Shown here: positions 21,285 to 28,581 of the stretch, piece by piece
How the letters are laid out: each line of letters opens with the position of its first letter
How positions within the stretch are numbered: position 1 is the first letter of the stretch
Source of the DNA: a beta proteobacterium AAP51
GTDB taxonomy: Bacteria; Pseudomonadota; Gammaproteobacteria; Burkholderiales; Burkholderiaceae_C
NCBI GenBank assembly: GCA_001295905.1
Contig: LJHT01000054.1
Span: forward strand, 1-53,452
DNA: 53,452 bases
Reading direction: 5' to 3'
The notes under the pieces: generated by a model
Databases searched by the model: none
Seen by the model: the letters and a program-made list of their open reading frames with translations, nothing else
Told to the model about the DNA's origin: nothing
Position numbers and translations under genes: made by a program

Positions 21285-22301
21285 TCAGCCCGCGTCGAAA
21301 CGGATGGCGGCCAGCGTGACGTGGTTGCCGCCGCGCCGCTGTGCTTCGAGCAGGGCGGCCTCGCAGGCCGACAGCAGAGCTTCCTGCGTCTGCGCGGTGT
21401 GGGGAAAGCTGGCCACGCCCATCGCCACGGTGAAACCCAGCTCGCGCCCTTCGTGCACGACGATCTGCGCCGCACACTTGCGCCGCAGCCCTTCCATGCG
21501 CGCATGCGCCGTGGCCAGGCCCACGCCCGAGAGCAGCACCGCAAAACGGTGCTCGTCGTAAACGCAGGAAGCGTCCATGGCCCGCGTGCCGCCCCGCAGC
21601 AGGCGGCCGATGGCCTCGAACACGCGCTGGCGCCCGGCCGAGCCCAGCGCCAGGGCCTGGCCGCCCAGGGGGTCGAGCTCGATGAAGACAATGGCGAACT
21701 CGCGGTGTTCGCGCGTGGAGAGGTCGACCTCGCGCCGCAGCTGGTCTTCGAAGTGCGCGCGTCGGTACAGGCCCGAGGCGGGGTCGCGCAGGGCCTGGTC
21801 GGCCAGCTCGCGCTGCAGCAGTTCATTGGCGCGCTGCTGCTGCTCGATCTGATCGAGCGCGGCTCGCAGTTGGGCGTCACGCTGGCGCTCGGGGGCCAGG
21901 TCGTGCCACACGCTGCACAACCAGCGCCGGCCATCGGCCCGCGCCGGCGTGGCCCAGCGCAGCACCGAAAACTCGCGCCGGCTGCCACGCAGCTCAAAAC
22001 GGTGTTCGCTGGTCAGCGGGCCTTCGTGCGACAAGGCCGTGTGTTCCGCCGCCCGCAGCACGGTGGCGACGGCAGGTTCGAACAGCTCGCTGTCGGCCCG
22101 GCCGACGACCTCGGCCGCGCTCAGGCCCAGGAAAGACAGCATGGCCTCGTTGGCGTGCGCGCAATGGCCGCTTTGCAGGTCTTTCACCGACAGCAAATCG
22201 CCCTGGCGCTGCAGCACGGCAGGCAGCAGGCCGGCCAGCACCTCATGCAGGTCGGCATGGGCAGGCAAGGCCTCGGCGGGCATTTCGAGCGTGGTGGTCA
22301 T
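21285..22301 (-). CDS. PAS-GGDEF protein with a degenerate GGDEF site
   Basis: A 338-residue soluble protein: a PAS-like sensor domain at about residues 25-150 (LLSVKDLQSGHCAHANEAMLSFLGLSAAEVVG), a short coiled coil, then a GGDEF-fold domain from about 180 (ALRDPASGLYRRAHFEDQLRREV). At the signature position the sequence is VYDEHRFAVLLSG where active cyclases have Y-GGDEF, so both glycines and the catalytic acidic pair are lost, and IELDPLGGQ replaces the usual DxDxFK metal loop. Cyclase activity is unlikely; it may bind GTP or act as a regulator by protein contact. The ATG at 22301 is chosen, since the 15 residues beyond it to 22346 are not domain-like. Confidence 0.82.
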   Translation of the reverse strand: MTTTLEMPAEALPAHADLHEVLAGLLPAVLQRQGDLLSVKDLQSGHCAHANEAMLSFLGLSAAEVVGRADSELFEPAVATVLRAAEHTALSHEGPLTSEHRFELRGSRREFSVLRWATPARADGRRWLCSVWHDLAPERQRDAQLRAALDQIEQQQRANELLQRELADQALRDPASGLYRRAHFEDQLRREVDLSTREHREFAIVFIELDPLGGQALALGSAGRQRVFEAIGRLLRGGTRAMDASCVYDEHRFAVLLSGVGLATAHARMEGLRRKCAAQIVVHEGRELGFTVAMGVASFPHTAQTQEALLSACEAALLEAQRRGGNHVTLAAIRFDAG

Positions 22302-22558
22302 GTGGGGATGAGCGAGCCTCGAAAAGCAACTCGGCGACTGCACCAATCTGCGACCGGCGCCCTATCTTGGTGGTGCGGCAGGGCCAGATCAAGCGACCTC
22401 TCCATTCTGGCCCCTAGTTTGTGGCGACCGGCCCCGCAACTGGGCGGAAAAAGGCAGGGAAAACACGCTCAGACCCCTCTTCCTCGCGGCCTGCCCCCCC
22501 AAAGCCGTTCACTGGCGGCCCGGAACTTGCGAAGTGCGGCTGGATCACTCTTCGACGC

Positions 22559-23539
22559 ATGAGCATCGCCCCCTACCTCAAGGACATCGGCCGCGGCGCC
22601 GTCGGTGCCCGTGCCTTGTCGGCGGGTGCTGCACAGCAGTTGATGGCGGCCGTGCTCGACGGGCAGGCCAGCGCCGCCGAAACCGGCGCCTTCGTCATGG
22701 CCATGCGCATGAAGGGCGAGACGCTGGACGAACTGGTCGGCTTTCTTCAAGCCGCGCACGAGCGCTGCATGCCGGTGCACAGCGAGCGGCCGGTGGTGCT
22801 CATCCCTTCCTACAACGGTTCGCGCAAGCTGCCCAACCTCACGCCCCTGCTGGCCCTGTCGCTGGCCCGCGAGGGCCTGAACGTGCTGGTGCACGGCCCG
22901 CTGCAAGCGCCGCAGCGCGTGGCCAGTGCCGCCATCCTGGCCGACCTGGGCCTGCCACCCGCGCAGCAACCACAGGACATCGAACACGCCTGGGCCCGCC
23001 GCGAGCCCGCCTTCGTGCCCACCGAACTGTTGTGCCCGCAGCTGCAGCGCCTGCTCGATCTGCGCCAGCTCATAGGCCTGCGAGGCCCGGGCCACACGGT
23101 GGCCAAGATGCTCAACCCCGTGCAGGGCGCCCCGGCCTTGCGCCTGGTGAACCACACCCACCCGGAGTTCGGCCAGCTGATGAGCGCCTGGGCACAGCGC
23201 CACGCCATCGACGCCCAGCTGCTGCGCGGCACCGAGGGCGAACCGGTGGCCGACCCCCGCCGCATGCCGCGCATCGACACCTGGCTGGGGGGCGTGCACC
23301 GGCCGGACTTGTCGGCGCCGGCACAGGAGGGCGTGCTGGCCGAACTGCCGCTGCTGCCGCGCGAAACCGACGCCGCCAGCACGGCCATGTACGCCCAGGA
23401 AGTGCTGAGCGGCTCGCGCCCGGCGCCCAGCCCGCTGGCGCGGCAGGTGGCCCTCATCTGCGCCACGCTGGCACAGCTGGAAACGCGGCCCCAAGGCCAG
23501 CCGCGCGCGCAGCCCGGCGCCCTGGAACGCCAGGCATGA
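22559..23539 (+). CDS. ybiB: YbiB-family protein (TrpD2, glycosyltransferase family 3-like)
   Basis: A 326-residue homologue of E. coli YbiB, which has the anthranilate phosphoribosyltransferase fold but binds nucleic acids without sequence preference instead of making tryptophan. Seen: MSIAPYLKDIGRGAVGARAL at the start, GETLDELVGFLQAAHER in the helical domain, and GLRGPGHTVAKMLNP in place of the TrpD PRPP motifs. The ATG at 22559 is used; the frame opens earlier but those residues do not resemble the family. It stands alone, 257 bp from the divergent GGDEF gene and upstream of rpsU, with no trp gene around. Confidence 0.85.
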   Translation: MSIAPYLKDIGRGAVGARALSAGAAQQLMAAVLDGQASAAETGAFVMAMRMKGETLDELVGFLQAAHERCMPVHSERPVVLIPSYNGSRKLPNLTPLLALSLAREGLNVLVHGPLQAPQRVASAAILADLGLPPAQQPQDIEHAWARREPAFVPTELLCPQLQRLLDLRQLIGLRGPGHTVAKMLNPVQGAPALRLVNHTHPEFGQLMSAWAQRHAIDAQLLRGTEGEPVADPRRMPRIDTWLGGVHRPDLSAPAQEGVLAELPLLPRETDAASTAMYAQEVLSGSRPAPSPLARQVALICATLAQLETRPQGQPRAQPGALERQA

Positions 23540-23595
23540 AGCGTCTGCAGGCGCCCGCAACTCGCGGGCGTGGCCGCAGCCGCTGAAAGCCGGTC

Positions 23596-23601
23596 TATAA
23601 T
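23596..23601 (+). promoter_or_regulatory. -10 element (TATAAT) of rpsU
   Basis: A perfect TATAAT hexamer in the gap after ybiB. Transcription from about 23608 would give a 171-nt leader before the rpsU ATG. The -35 is not clear at the expected place (23573-23578). Confidence 0.65.
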
Positions 23602-23654
23602 CTTTGGCTTTGCTGGCAAACCTGCGTGTCGATCTGCATGCGGTTTCGTCGAAG

Positions 23655-23706
23655 GGCGGTGTGCATGCACCGCCTTTTGGTCGGGGCCGTTCCGGAACAT
23701 GGCCCC
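23655..23706 (+). promoter_or_regulatory. Two stems in the rpsU leader, candidate attenuator
   Basis: GGCGGTG (23655-23661) pairs perfectly with CACCGCC (23668-23674) and is followed by TTTT, like a weak intrinsic terminator. A second stem, GGGGCC (23683-23688) with GGCCCC (23701-23706), encloses the palindrome TTCCGGAA. Together they could set read-through into rpsU or bind S21. The regulatory role is inference. Confidence 0.45.
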
Positions 23707-23778
23707 CGATAACCGCGGCACACCCGTGCCGCTCCCCGTGCAGACACCGAGCGCGAAACTTCAGGATTCCTGACCCCC

Positions 23779-23991
23779 ATGACCACCATCCGCGTCAAAG
23801 AGAACGAGCCGTTCGACGTCGCCCTGCGCCGCTTCAAGCGCACCATCGAAAAAATCGGCCTGCTGACGGAACTGCGCGCACGCGAGTTCTACGAGAAGCC
23901 CACCGCCGAGCGCAAGCGCAAGAAGGCCGCGGCCGTCAAGCGCCACTTCAAGCGCGTGCGCAGCATGCAGCTGCCCAAGAAGATGTACTGA
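23779..23991 (+). CDS. rpsU: 30S ribosomal protein S21
   Basis: Last-assembling protein of the small subunit, needed for efficient initiation. The 70-residue length is standard and the sequence is typical: [27 protein letters not shown]...[27 protein letters not shown]. It is followed by an intrinsic terminator and then yqeY, the usual rpsU-yqeY neighbourhood in proteobacteria. Its own promoter and a structured leader precede it. Confidence 0.97.
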   Translation: MTTIRVKENEPFDVALRRFKRTIEKIGLLTELRAREFYEKPTAERKRKKAAAVKRHFKRVRSMQLPKKMY

Positions 23992-24010
23992 GCGTCACAC
24001 GCACCCAGAC

Positions 24011-24046
24011 ACAAGCCCGTGCGGGACGCCGCGACGGGCTTGTTTC
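24011..24046 (+). terminator. Intrinsic terminator after rpsU
   Basis: ACAAGCCCGT (24011-24020) and ACGGGCTTGT (24034-24043) form a perfect 10-bp stem, continuing into TTTCATT. It sits 20 bp after the rpsU stop and separates it from yqeY. The T-run is short, so partial read-through is possible. Confidence 0.75.
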
Positions 24047-24087
24047 ATTGCCGAGACCCTGGAACCGAACTGCAGGACCTTGACGCC

Positions 24088-24561
24088 ATGTCCCCCCTGA
24101 AAGACCGCATCACCGAAGACATGAAGGCCGCCATGCGCGCCAAGGACAGCGAACGCCTGGGCACCATCCGCCTGCTGCTGGCCGCGTGCAAGCAGCGCGA
24201 GGTGGACGAACGCATCGTGCTGGACGACGCCGCCGTCGTGGCGCTCGTCGACAAGCTGGTAAAGCAGCGCAAGGACAGCATCACCGCCTTCCAGCAAGGC
24301 GGGCGCGAAGACCTGGTGGCCAAGGAAAGCGCCGAACTCGCCGTGCTGGAGACCTACCTGCCGCAGCGCCTGGGTGCCGAGGAAGTTGCTGCAGAGATCG
24401 CCCGGCTGGTGGCCGAAGTCGGCGCCGAACTCGGCCGCGCCGTGGGCCCTGCCGACATGGGCAAGCTCATGGGCGCCGCCAAGGCCCGCCTGGCCGGCAA
24501 GGCCGAGATGGGCCAGGTGTCCGCCGCCGTCAAATCCGCACTTTCGAAGCAAGCACCATGA
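24088..24561 (+). CDS. yqeY: GatB/YqeY domain-containing protein
   Basis: A 157-residue protein with the YqeY fold, related to the tRNA-binding C-terminal domain of GatB. It shows MSPLKDRITEDMKAAMRAKDSERLGTIRLLLAACKQREVD and FQQGGREDLVAKESAELAVLETYLPQRL, which are the family core. Role unproven; an effect on tRNA or translation is suggested from the GatB relation and the rpsU context. The ATG at 24088 follows the rpsU terminator, and the stop overlaps the next gene by ATGA. Confidence 0.92.
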   Translation: MSPLKDRITEDMKAAMRAKDSERLGTIRLLLAACKQREVDERIVLDDAAVVALVDKLVKQRKDSITAFQQGGREDLVAKESAELAVLETYLPQRLGAEEVAAEIARLVAEVGAELGRAVGPADMGKLMGAAKARLAGKAEMGQVSAAVKSALSKQAP

Positions 24562-24902
24562 GCCCACTGCCCCTGCGCCAGATCGCCGCCGACGTTTGTG
24601 TCGCCCCGCAGCTCACGCCCGAAGCGATGGCCGAAGCGGCCGCGATGGGGTTCAAGAGCGTGGTGAACAACCGCCCCGACTTCGAGCACGACCCCGACCA
24701 GCCCACCAACGCGCAGATCGAAGCCGCCGCGCGCGCCGCGGGCCTGGAGTACCGCTTCCTGCCCGTGAGCGGTGCCTACCAGTCGCCTGAAGAAATCGCC
24801 GCCTTCGCCCAGCTGCTGGCCGAACTGCCGCGGCCGCTGCTGGCCTTCTGCCGCTCGGGCGCACGCTCCACCAACCTGTACATGCAGGCCCAGGCGCTGT
24901 AA
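24558..24902 (+). CDS. TIGR01244-type phosphatase/sulfurtransferase-like protein
   Basis: A 114-residue protein of the family that resembles dual-specificity phosphatases and occurs as a domain in Blh (beta-lactamase-like hydrolase) and related sulfide-oxidation proteins. It has SVVNNRPDFEHDPDQPTNAQI and the active-site loop LLAFCRSGARSTNL with Cys near residue 101 and Arg five residues on. These proteins have been linked to sulfur transfer and to phosphatase chemistry; the sequence does not decide. It overlaps yqeY by 4 bp and is translationally coupled to it. Confidence 0.8.
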   Translation: MSPLPLRQIAADVCVAPQLTPEAMAEAAAMGFKSVVNNRPDFEHDPDQPTNAQIEAAARAAGLEYRFLPVSGAYQSPEEIAAFAQLLAELPRPLLAFCRSGARSTNLYMQAQAL

Positions 24903-24957
24903 GCCCCAGCGGGGCGCAGCGGGTTTTCCGGGCCCGCCGCCCCGCACGGCAGGGCCT

Positions 24958-24963
24958 AGAATT
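24958..24963 (+). promoter_or_regulatory. Candidate -10 element (TAGAAT) for dctQM
   Basis: TAGAAT lies 34 bp before the dctQ ATG in a 94-bp gap, so the leader would be about 25 nt. It is the same hexamer as before 6S RNA and dctP. No clear -35. Confidence 0.4.
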
Positions 24964-24996
24964 TTCGGGGTTGTTCTGCCCGAGAAAGCCCCCTGC

Positions 24997-25548
24997 ATGC
25001 GCCTGCTGCTGAAAGTCTCAGCCTGGATCGACGCCTTCAACGAAGGCCTCGGGAAGCTGGTGATGTGGCTGGTGCTGGCCGCGGTGCTCATCAGCGCCGG
25101 CAACGCCATCATGCGCAAGGCCTTCGACATCGGCTCGAACGCCTACCTGGAAATCCAGTGGTACCTGTTCTCGGCGGTGTTCCTGCTGGGTTCGGGCTAC
25201 GTGTGGCTGCGCAACGCGCACGTGCGCATCGACTTCATCGCCAGCAAGCTCAGCCCGCGCACCAACACGGTGATCGACATCCTCGGCATGCTGGTCTTCA
25301 CGGTGCCGTTGTGCCTCATCCTCATCCAGCTGTCCTGGCCGGTGTTCGAACGTGCCTGGGTCTCGGGCGAGATGAGCCAGAACGCTGGCGGGCTGATCCG
25401 CTGGCCGGCGCTGCTGCTCATCCCGGCGGGCTTCGCCGTGCTGTTGCTGCAGTGCGCTTCTGAGCTCATCAAGCGCGTGGCCTTCCTCACCGGCCACCGC
25501 GCCCAGCCCACCAGCGAAGTGGCGGCCGCGGCGGCCCCGCACCCATGA
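24997..25548 (+). CDS. TRAP transporter small permease (DctQ family)
   Basis: A 183-residue inner-membrane protein with four hydrophobic segments (around residues 22-42, 55-72, 92-115 and 138-160), the DctQ pattern. It contains YLEIQWYLFSAVFLLGSGYVWLRNAHVRIDFI, a characteristic stretch of the family. It pairs with the large permease that follows with an ATGA overlap. The binding protein gene is convergent downstream. Substrate inferred from the binding protein: a 2-oxo acid or similar monocarboxylate. Confidence 0.9.
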   Translation: MRLLLKVSAWIDAFNEGLGKLVMWLVLAAVLISAGNAIMRKAFDIGSNAYLEIQWYLFSAVFLLGSGYVWLRNAHVRIDFIASKLSPRTNTVIDILGMLVFTVPLCLILIQLSWPVFERAWVSGEMSQNAGGLIRWPALLLIPAGFAVLLLQCASELIKRVAFLTGHRAQPTSEVAAAAAPHP

Positions 25549-27350
25549 GCGCCTTCATCGCCCAGCACTTCGTGCCGTTGATGTTCGCGGGGCTGCTGCT
25601 CTTCCTGCTCAGCGGCATTCCAGTGGCCTTCGGGCTGGCGGCCACGGGGCTGCTGTTCGGCTACATCGGCATGGAAGCGGGGCTGTTCCCGCTGAACATG
25701 TTCCAGGCGCTGCCGCTGCGCGTGTTCGGCATCATGCAGAACGACACGCTGCTGGCCATACCCTTCTTCACGCTGATGGGCATCGTGCTCGAACGCTCGG
25801 GCATGGCCGAAGACCTGCTGGAAACCGTGGGCCAGGTCTTCGGGCCGTTGCGCGGCGGGCTGGCCGTGGCCGTCATCCTGGTGGGCGCGCTGCTGGCGGC
25901 CACCACGGGCGTGGTGGCGGCGGCGGTCATCAGCATGGGGCTGATCTCGCTGCCCATCATGCTGCGCTACGGCTACAACCGCAGCATCGCCACCGGCACC
26001 ATCACGGCCAGCGGCACGCTGGCGCAGGCCATACCGCCTTCGCTGGTGCTCATCGTGCTGGCCGACCAGCTGGGCCGCTCGGTAGGCGACATGTACGCCG
26101 GCGCCCTCATTCCTGGCCTGATGCTGGTGGGCCTGTACCTGCTGTTCATCGCTGGCGTGGCGCTGGTGCGGCCGCACTGGGTGCCGGCATTGCCGCCCGA
26201 GGCGCGCATCTACCGCGAAGGCAACGGCGCCAGCGGCCACCGCTCGCTGCTGGCGCTGCTGCTGGTGTGCGTGGTGGCCGGCCTGGCCTGGGCACAGGTG
26301 CACGAAGGCCTGATCAACGGCTGGACGGAGCGCAGCACGCCTGCACCGCGGGACGAGATCGTCATCCTGTCGATGACGGTCGCCTCGCTGCTGGCGCTGC
26401 TGCTGGCGCTGGCCAACCGCGTGCTGCGCTTCGGCCTGCTGTCGAAGCTGGCCGAGCAGGTCACCTTCGTGCTGATACCGCCCCTGGTGCTGATCTTCCT
26501 GGTGCTGGGCACCATCTTCCTGGGCGTGGCCACGCCCACCGAAGGCGGCGCCATGGGCGCGCTGGGCGCGCTGGTGATGGCCTTCGCACGCCGCCGCCTG
26601 ACGCTGGCGCTGATGCGCCAGGCGCTGGACAGCACGGCCAAGCTCTCCACCTTCGTGATGTTCATCCTGGTGGGCTCCACGATCTTCAGCTTCACCTTCA
26701 ACGCCGCCGACGGCCACTACTGGGTGGAGCACCTGTTCGACAAGCTGCCCGGCGGCGAACTCGGCTTCCTGCTGGTGGTGAACCTGCTCGTCTTCGTGCT
26801 GGGCATGTTCATCGACTTCTTCGAGATCGCCTTCATCGTGGTGCCCATCCTGGCACCCGTGGCCGAGAAGATGGGCATCGATCTCATCTGGTTCGGCGTC
26901 ATCCTGGCGATGAACCTACAAACCAGTTTCCTCACGCCGCCTTTCGGCTTTGCGCTGTTCTACCTGCGCAGCGTGGCGGCCAAGGCCGATTACCAAGACC
27001 GCGTGACCGGCGCCACCATCCCCGCGGTGACCACGGCGCAGATCTACCGCGGCAGCATCGCCTTCATCATCCTGCAGCTGTGCATGGTGGCCACGGTCAT
27101 CACCTTCCCGGGCCTGGTATCGGGCGGGCTGGAGAAGACCGAAACCATCGACGCCGACGAAGCCTTCCGCACCATGGGCCTGCCCGAAGAGGAAGCGCCC
27201 GCGACCGACCCAGCGGCCGATGCCGCGTCGGCGGCCGGTGAGGCCGATCCGATGGACGCGGCCGCCAGCGCACCCGGCGAGCCTGGGACCAATGACGACG
27301 ACCCGATGAAGGCGCTGGAAGAGGCGATCAAGAAAGACGCCGGCAAGTAG
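25545..27350 (+). CDS. TRAP transporter large permease (DctM family), extended
   Basis: The ion-coupled transport subunit. At 601 residues it is longer than the usual 430: there is an insertion of about 100 residues near positions 205-310 containing two more hydrophobic segments (SLLALLLVCVVAGLAWAQV and IVILSMTVASLLALLLALA), and a C-terminal tail of about 70 residues rich in Ala, Asp and Glu (ETIDADEAFRTMGLPEEEAP onwards). Family stretches include IPFFTLMGIVLERSGMAEDLL, TEGGAMGALGALV and NLQTSFLTPPFGFALFYLR. Such long forms accompany TakP-like binding proteins. It ends 35 bp from the convergent dctP. Confidence 0.9.
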   Translation: MSAFIAQHFVPLMFAGLLLFLLSGIPVAFGLAATGLLFGYIGMEAGLFPLNMFQALPLRVFGIMQNDTLLAIPFFTLMGIVLERSGMAEDLLETVGQVFGPLRGGLAVAVILVGALLAATTGVVAAAVISMGLISLPIMLRYGYNRSIATGTITASGTLAQAIPPSLVLIVLADQLGRSVGDMYAGALIPGLMLVGLYLLFIAGVALVRPHWVPALPPEARIYREGNGASGHRSLLALLLVCVVAGLAWAQVHEGLINGWTERSTPAPRDEIVILSMTVASLLALLLALANRVLRFGLLSKLAEQVTFVLIPPLVLIFLVLGTIFLGVATPTEGGAMGALGALVMAFARRRLTLALMRQALDSTAKLSTFVMFILVGSTIFSFTFNAADGHYWVEHLFDKLPGGELGFLLVVNLLVFVLGMFIDFFEIAFIVVPILAPVAEKMGIDLIWFGVILAMNLQTSFLTPPFGFALFYLRSVAAKADYQDRVTGATIPAVTTAQIYRGSIAFIILQLCMVATVITFPGLVSGGLEKTETIDADEAFRTMGLPEEEAPATDPAADAASAAGEADPMDAAASAPGEPGTNDDDPMKALEEAIKKDAGK

Positions 27351-27385
27351 CTCGAGTGCCGGCGCGCCAGTACCGGCGCCGCCCG

Positions 27386-28468
27386 CTACAGCTTGGCAGC
27401 CTGCATGTAGCTGTCGAAGCGCGCCTCGGTGAAGCGGAACCACAGGTTCGCTTCGCGCCGGAAGGCCGACATGTCGGCGTAGATCTTCTTGAAAGCGGGG
27501 TTGCTGGCACTGACCTCGCTGTACAGCGCCATGGCTTCCTTGTAGGCGGCATCGAGCACCGGCCGCGGGAAGGCCACCAGGCGCGTCTTGTTCGTCACCA
27601 GCGTGCGCAGCGCCCCCGGGTTGCGGGCGTCGTACTTGGCCTGCATCTCGGTGTGCGCGAAAGCCGCCGCGCTTTCGATGATGGCCTTGTACTCGGCGCT
27701 CAGGCCGTCGAAGGCCTTCTGGTTGACGTACAGGTCGAGCTGCGGGCCACCTTCCCACCAGCCGGGGTAGTGGTAGATGGGCGCCACCTTGTTGAAGCCC
27801 AGCTTGAGGTCGTCGTACGGCCCCACCCATTCAGCGGCGTCGATGGTGCCTTTCTCCAGCGCCTGGTAGATCTCGCCACCGGGGATGTTCTGCGACACCG
27901 TGCCCAGGCGCGAAGTCACCTTGCCGGCGAAGCCGCCGACGCGGAACTTCAGGCCCTTCATGTCGGCCACGGTCTTGATTTCCTTGCGGTACCAGCCGCC
28001 CATCTGCGCGCCGGTGTTGCCCATGGGGAAACTCGTGAAGCCGTAGGCGCTGTAGAACTCGCGCATCAGCTTCAGGCCGTTGCCGTCGTACATCCAGGCC
28101 GTCATCTGGCGGCTGTTCAGGCCGAAGGGCACGGCACAGCCCAGGGCGAAGGCGTCGTTCTTGCCGAAGTAGTAGTAGGGCGCGGTGTGGCCCATCTCCA
28201 CGGTGCCGTTCTGCACGGCATCCACCAGGCCGGGCATGGGCACCAGTTCGCCGGCGGCATGCACCGAGATCTCGAACTTGCCGCCCGTCATGTCCTTCAC
28301 CTTGCGCGCGAAGCTTTCGGCCGCGCCGTAGATGGTGTCCAGCGATTTCGGGAAGCCCGAGGTCAGGCGCCAGCGCAGGTTGGCTTGCGCATGCACGACG
28401 GCCGGCGCCGTGCCCGCGGCCAGAACACCGGCCAGCCCTGCGCCTTGTACGAAGGAACGACGCTCCAT
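27386..28468 (-). CDS. TRAP transporter substrate-binding protein (TakP/DctP family)
   Basis: Periplasmic receptor of 360 residues. The N-terminus MERRSFVQGAGLAGVLAAGTAPAVVHAQA has an RR pair followed by a hydrophobic stretch and an AxA site, fitting a Tat signal. The mature part resembles TakP, the 2-oxoacid receptor of Rhodobacter: SFPMGNTGAQMGGWYRKEI, KGLKFRVGGFAGKV with the ligand-binding arginine, and AAEWVGPYDDLKLGF. It lies convergent to dctQM, an unusual arrangement as the three genes more often form one operon; it has its own candidate -10. Ligand is inferred only. Confidence 0.9.
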   Translation of the reverse strand: MERRSFVQGAGLAGVLAAGTAPAVVHAQANLRWRLTSGFPKSLDTIYGAAESFARKVKDMTGGKFEISVHAAGELVPMPGLVDAVQNGTVEMGHTAPYYYFGKNDAFALGCAVPFGLNSRQMTAWMYDGNGLKLMREFYSAYGFTSFPMGNTGAQMGGWYRKEIKTVADMKGLKFRVGGFAGKVTSRLGTVSQNIPGGEIYQALEKGTIDAAEWVGPYDDLKLGFNKVAPIYHYPGWWEGGPQLDLYVNQKAFDGLSAEYKAIIESAAAFAHTEMQAKYDARNPGALRTLVTNKTRLVAFPRPVLDAAYKEAMALYSEVSASNPAFKKIYADMSAFRREANLWFRFTEARFDSYMQAAKL

Positions 28469-28516
28469 GGAATCTCCTGTGGTCTCGAGGTGGAAGCCAC
28501 CACGGCTTCTCAGGAA

Positions 28517-28522
28517 ATTCTA
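28517..28522 (-). promoter_or_regulatory. Candidate -10 element (TAGAAT) for dctP
   Basis: On the minus strand TAGAAT lies 48 bp before the dctP ATG, in the gap to pmbA. It is the same hexamer as before dctQ, so both halves of the TRAP system could be driven by similar promoters. Confidence 0.4.
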
Positions 28523-28581
28523 GAAGTCAGCCCGCAGACCTCCGGGTGGGTTTTCCCGCTCGGCCTTGCGCGCGCGGCGCT

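Noticed and set aside
25197..26732. 511-codon minus-strand frame opposite dctQM
   Set aside because: Gln/His/Arg-rich shadow; the plus strand has clear TRAP permeases.
27351..27385. Stem GCCGG...CCGGC between convergent dctM and dctP
   Set aside because: Five-base arms and no T-run on either side; too weak to call a bidirectional terminator.
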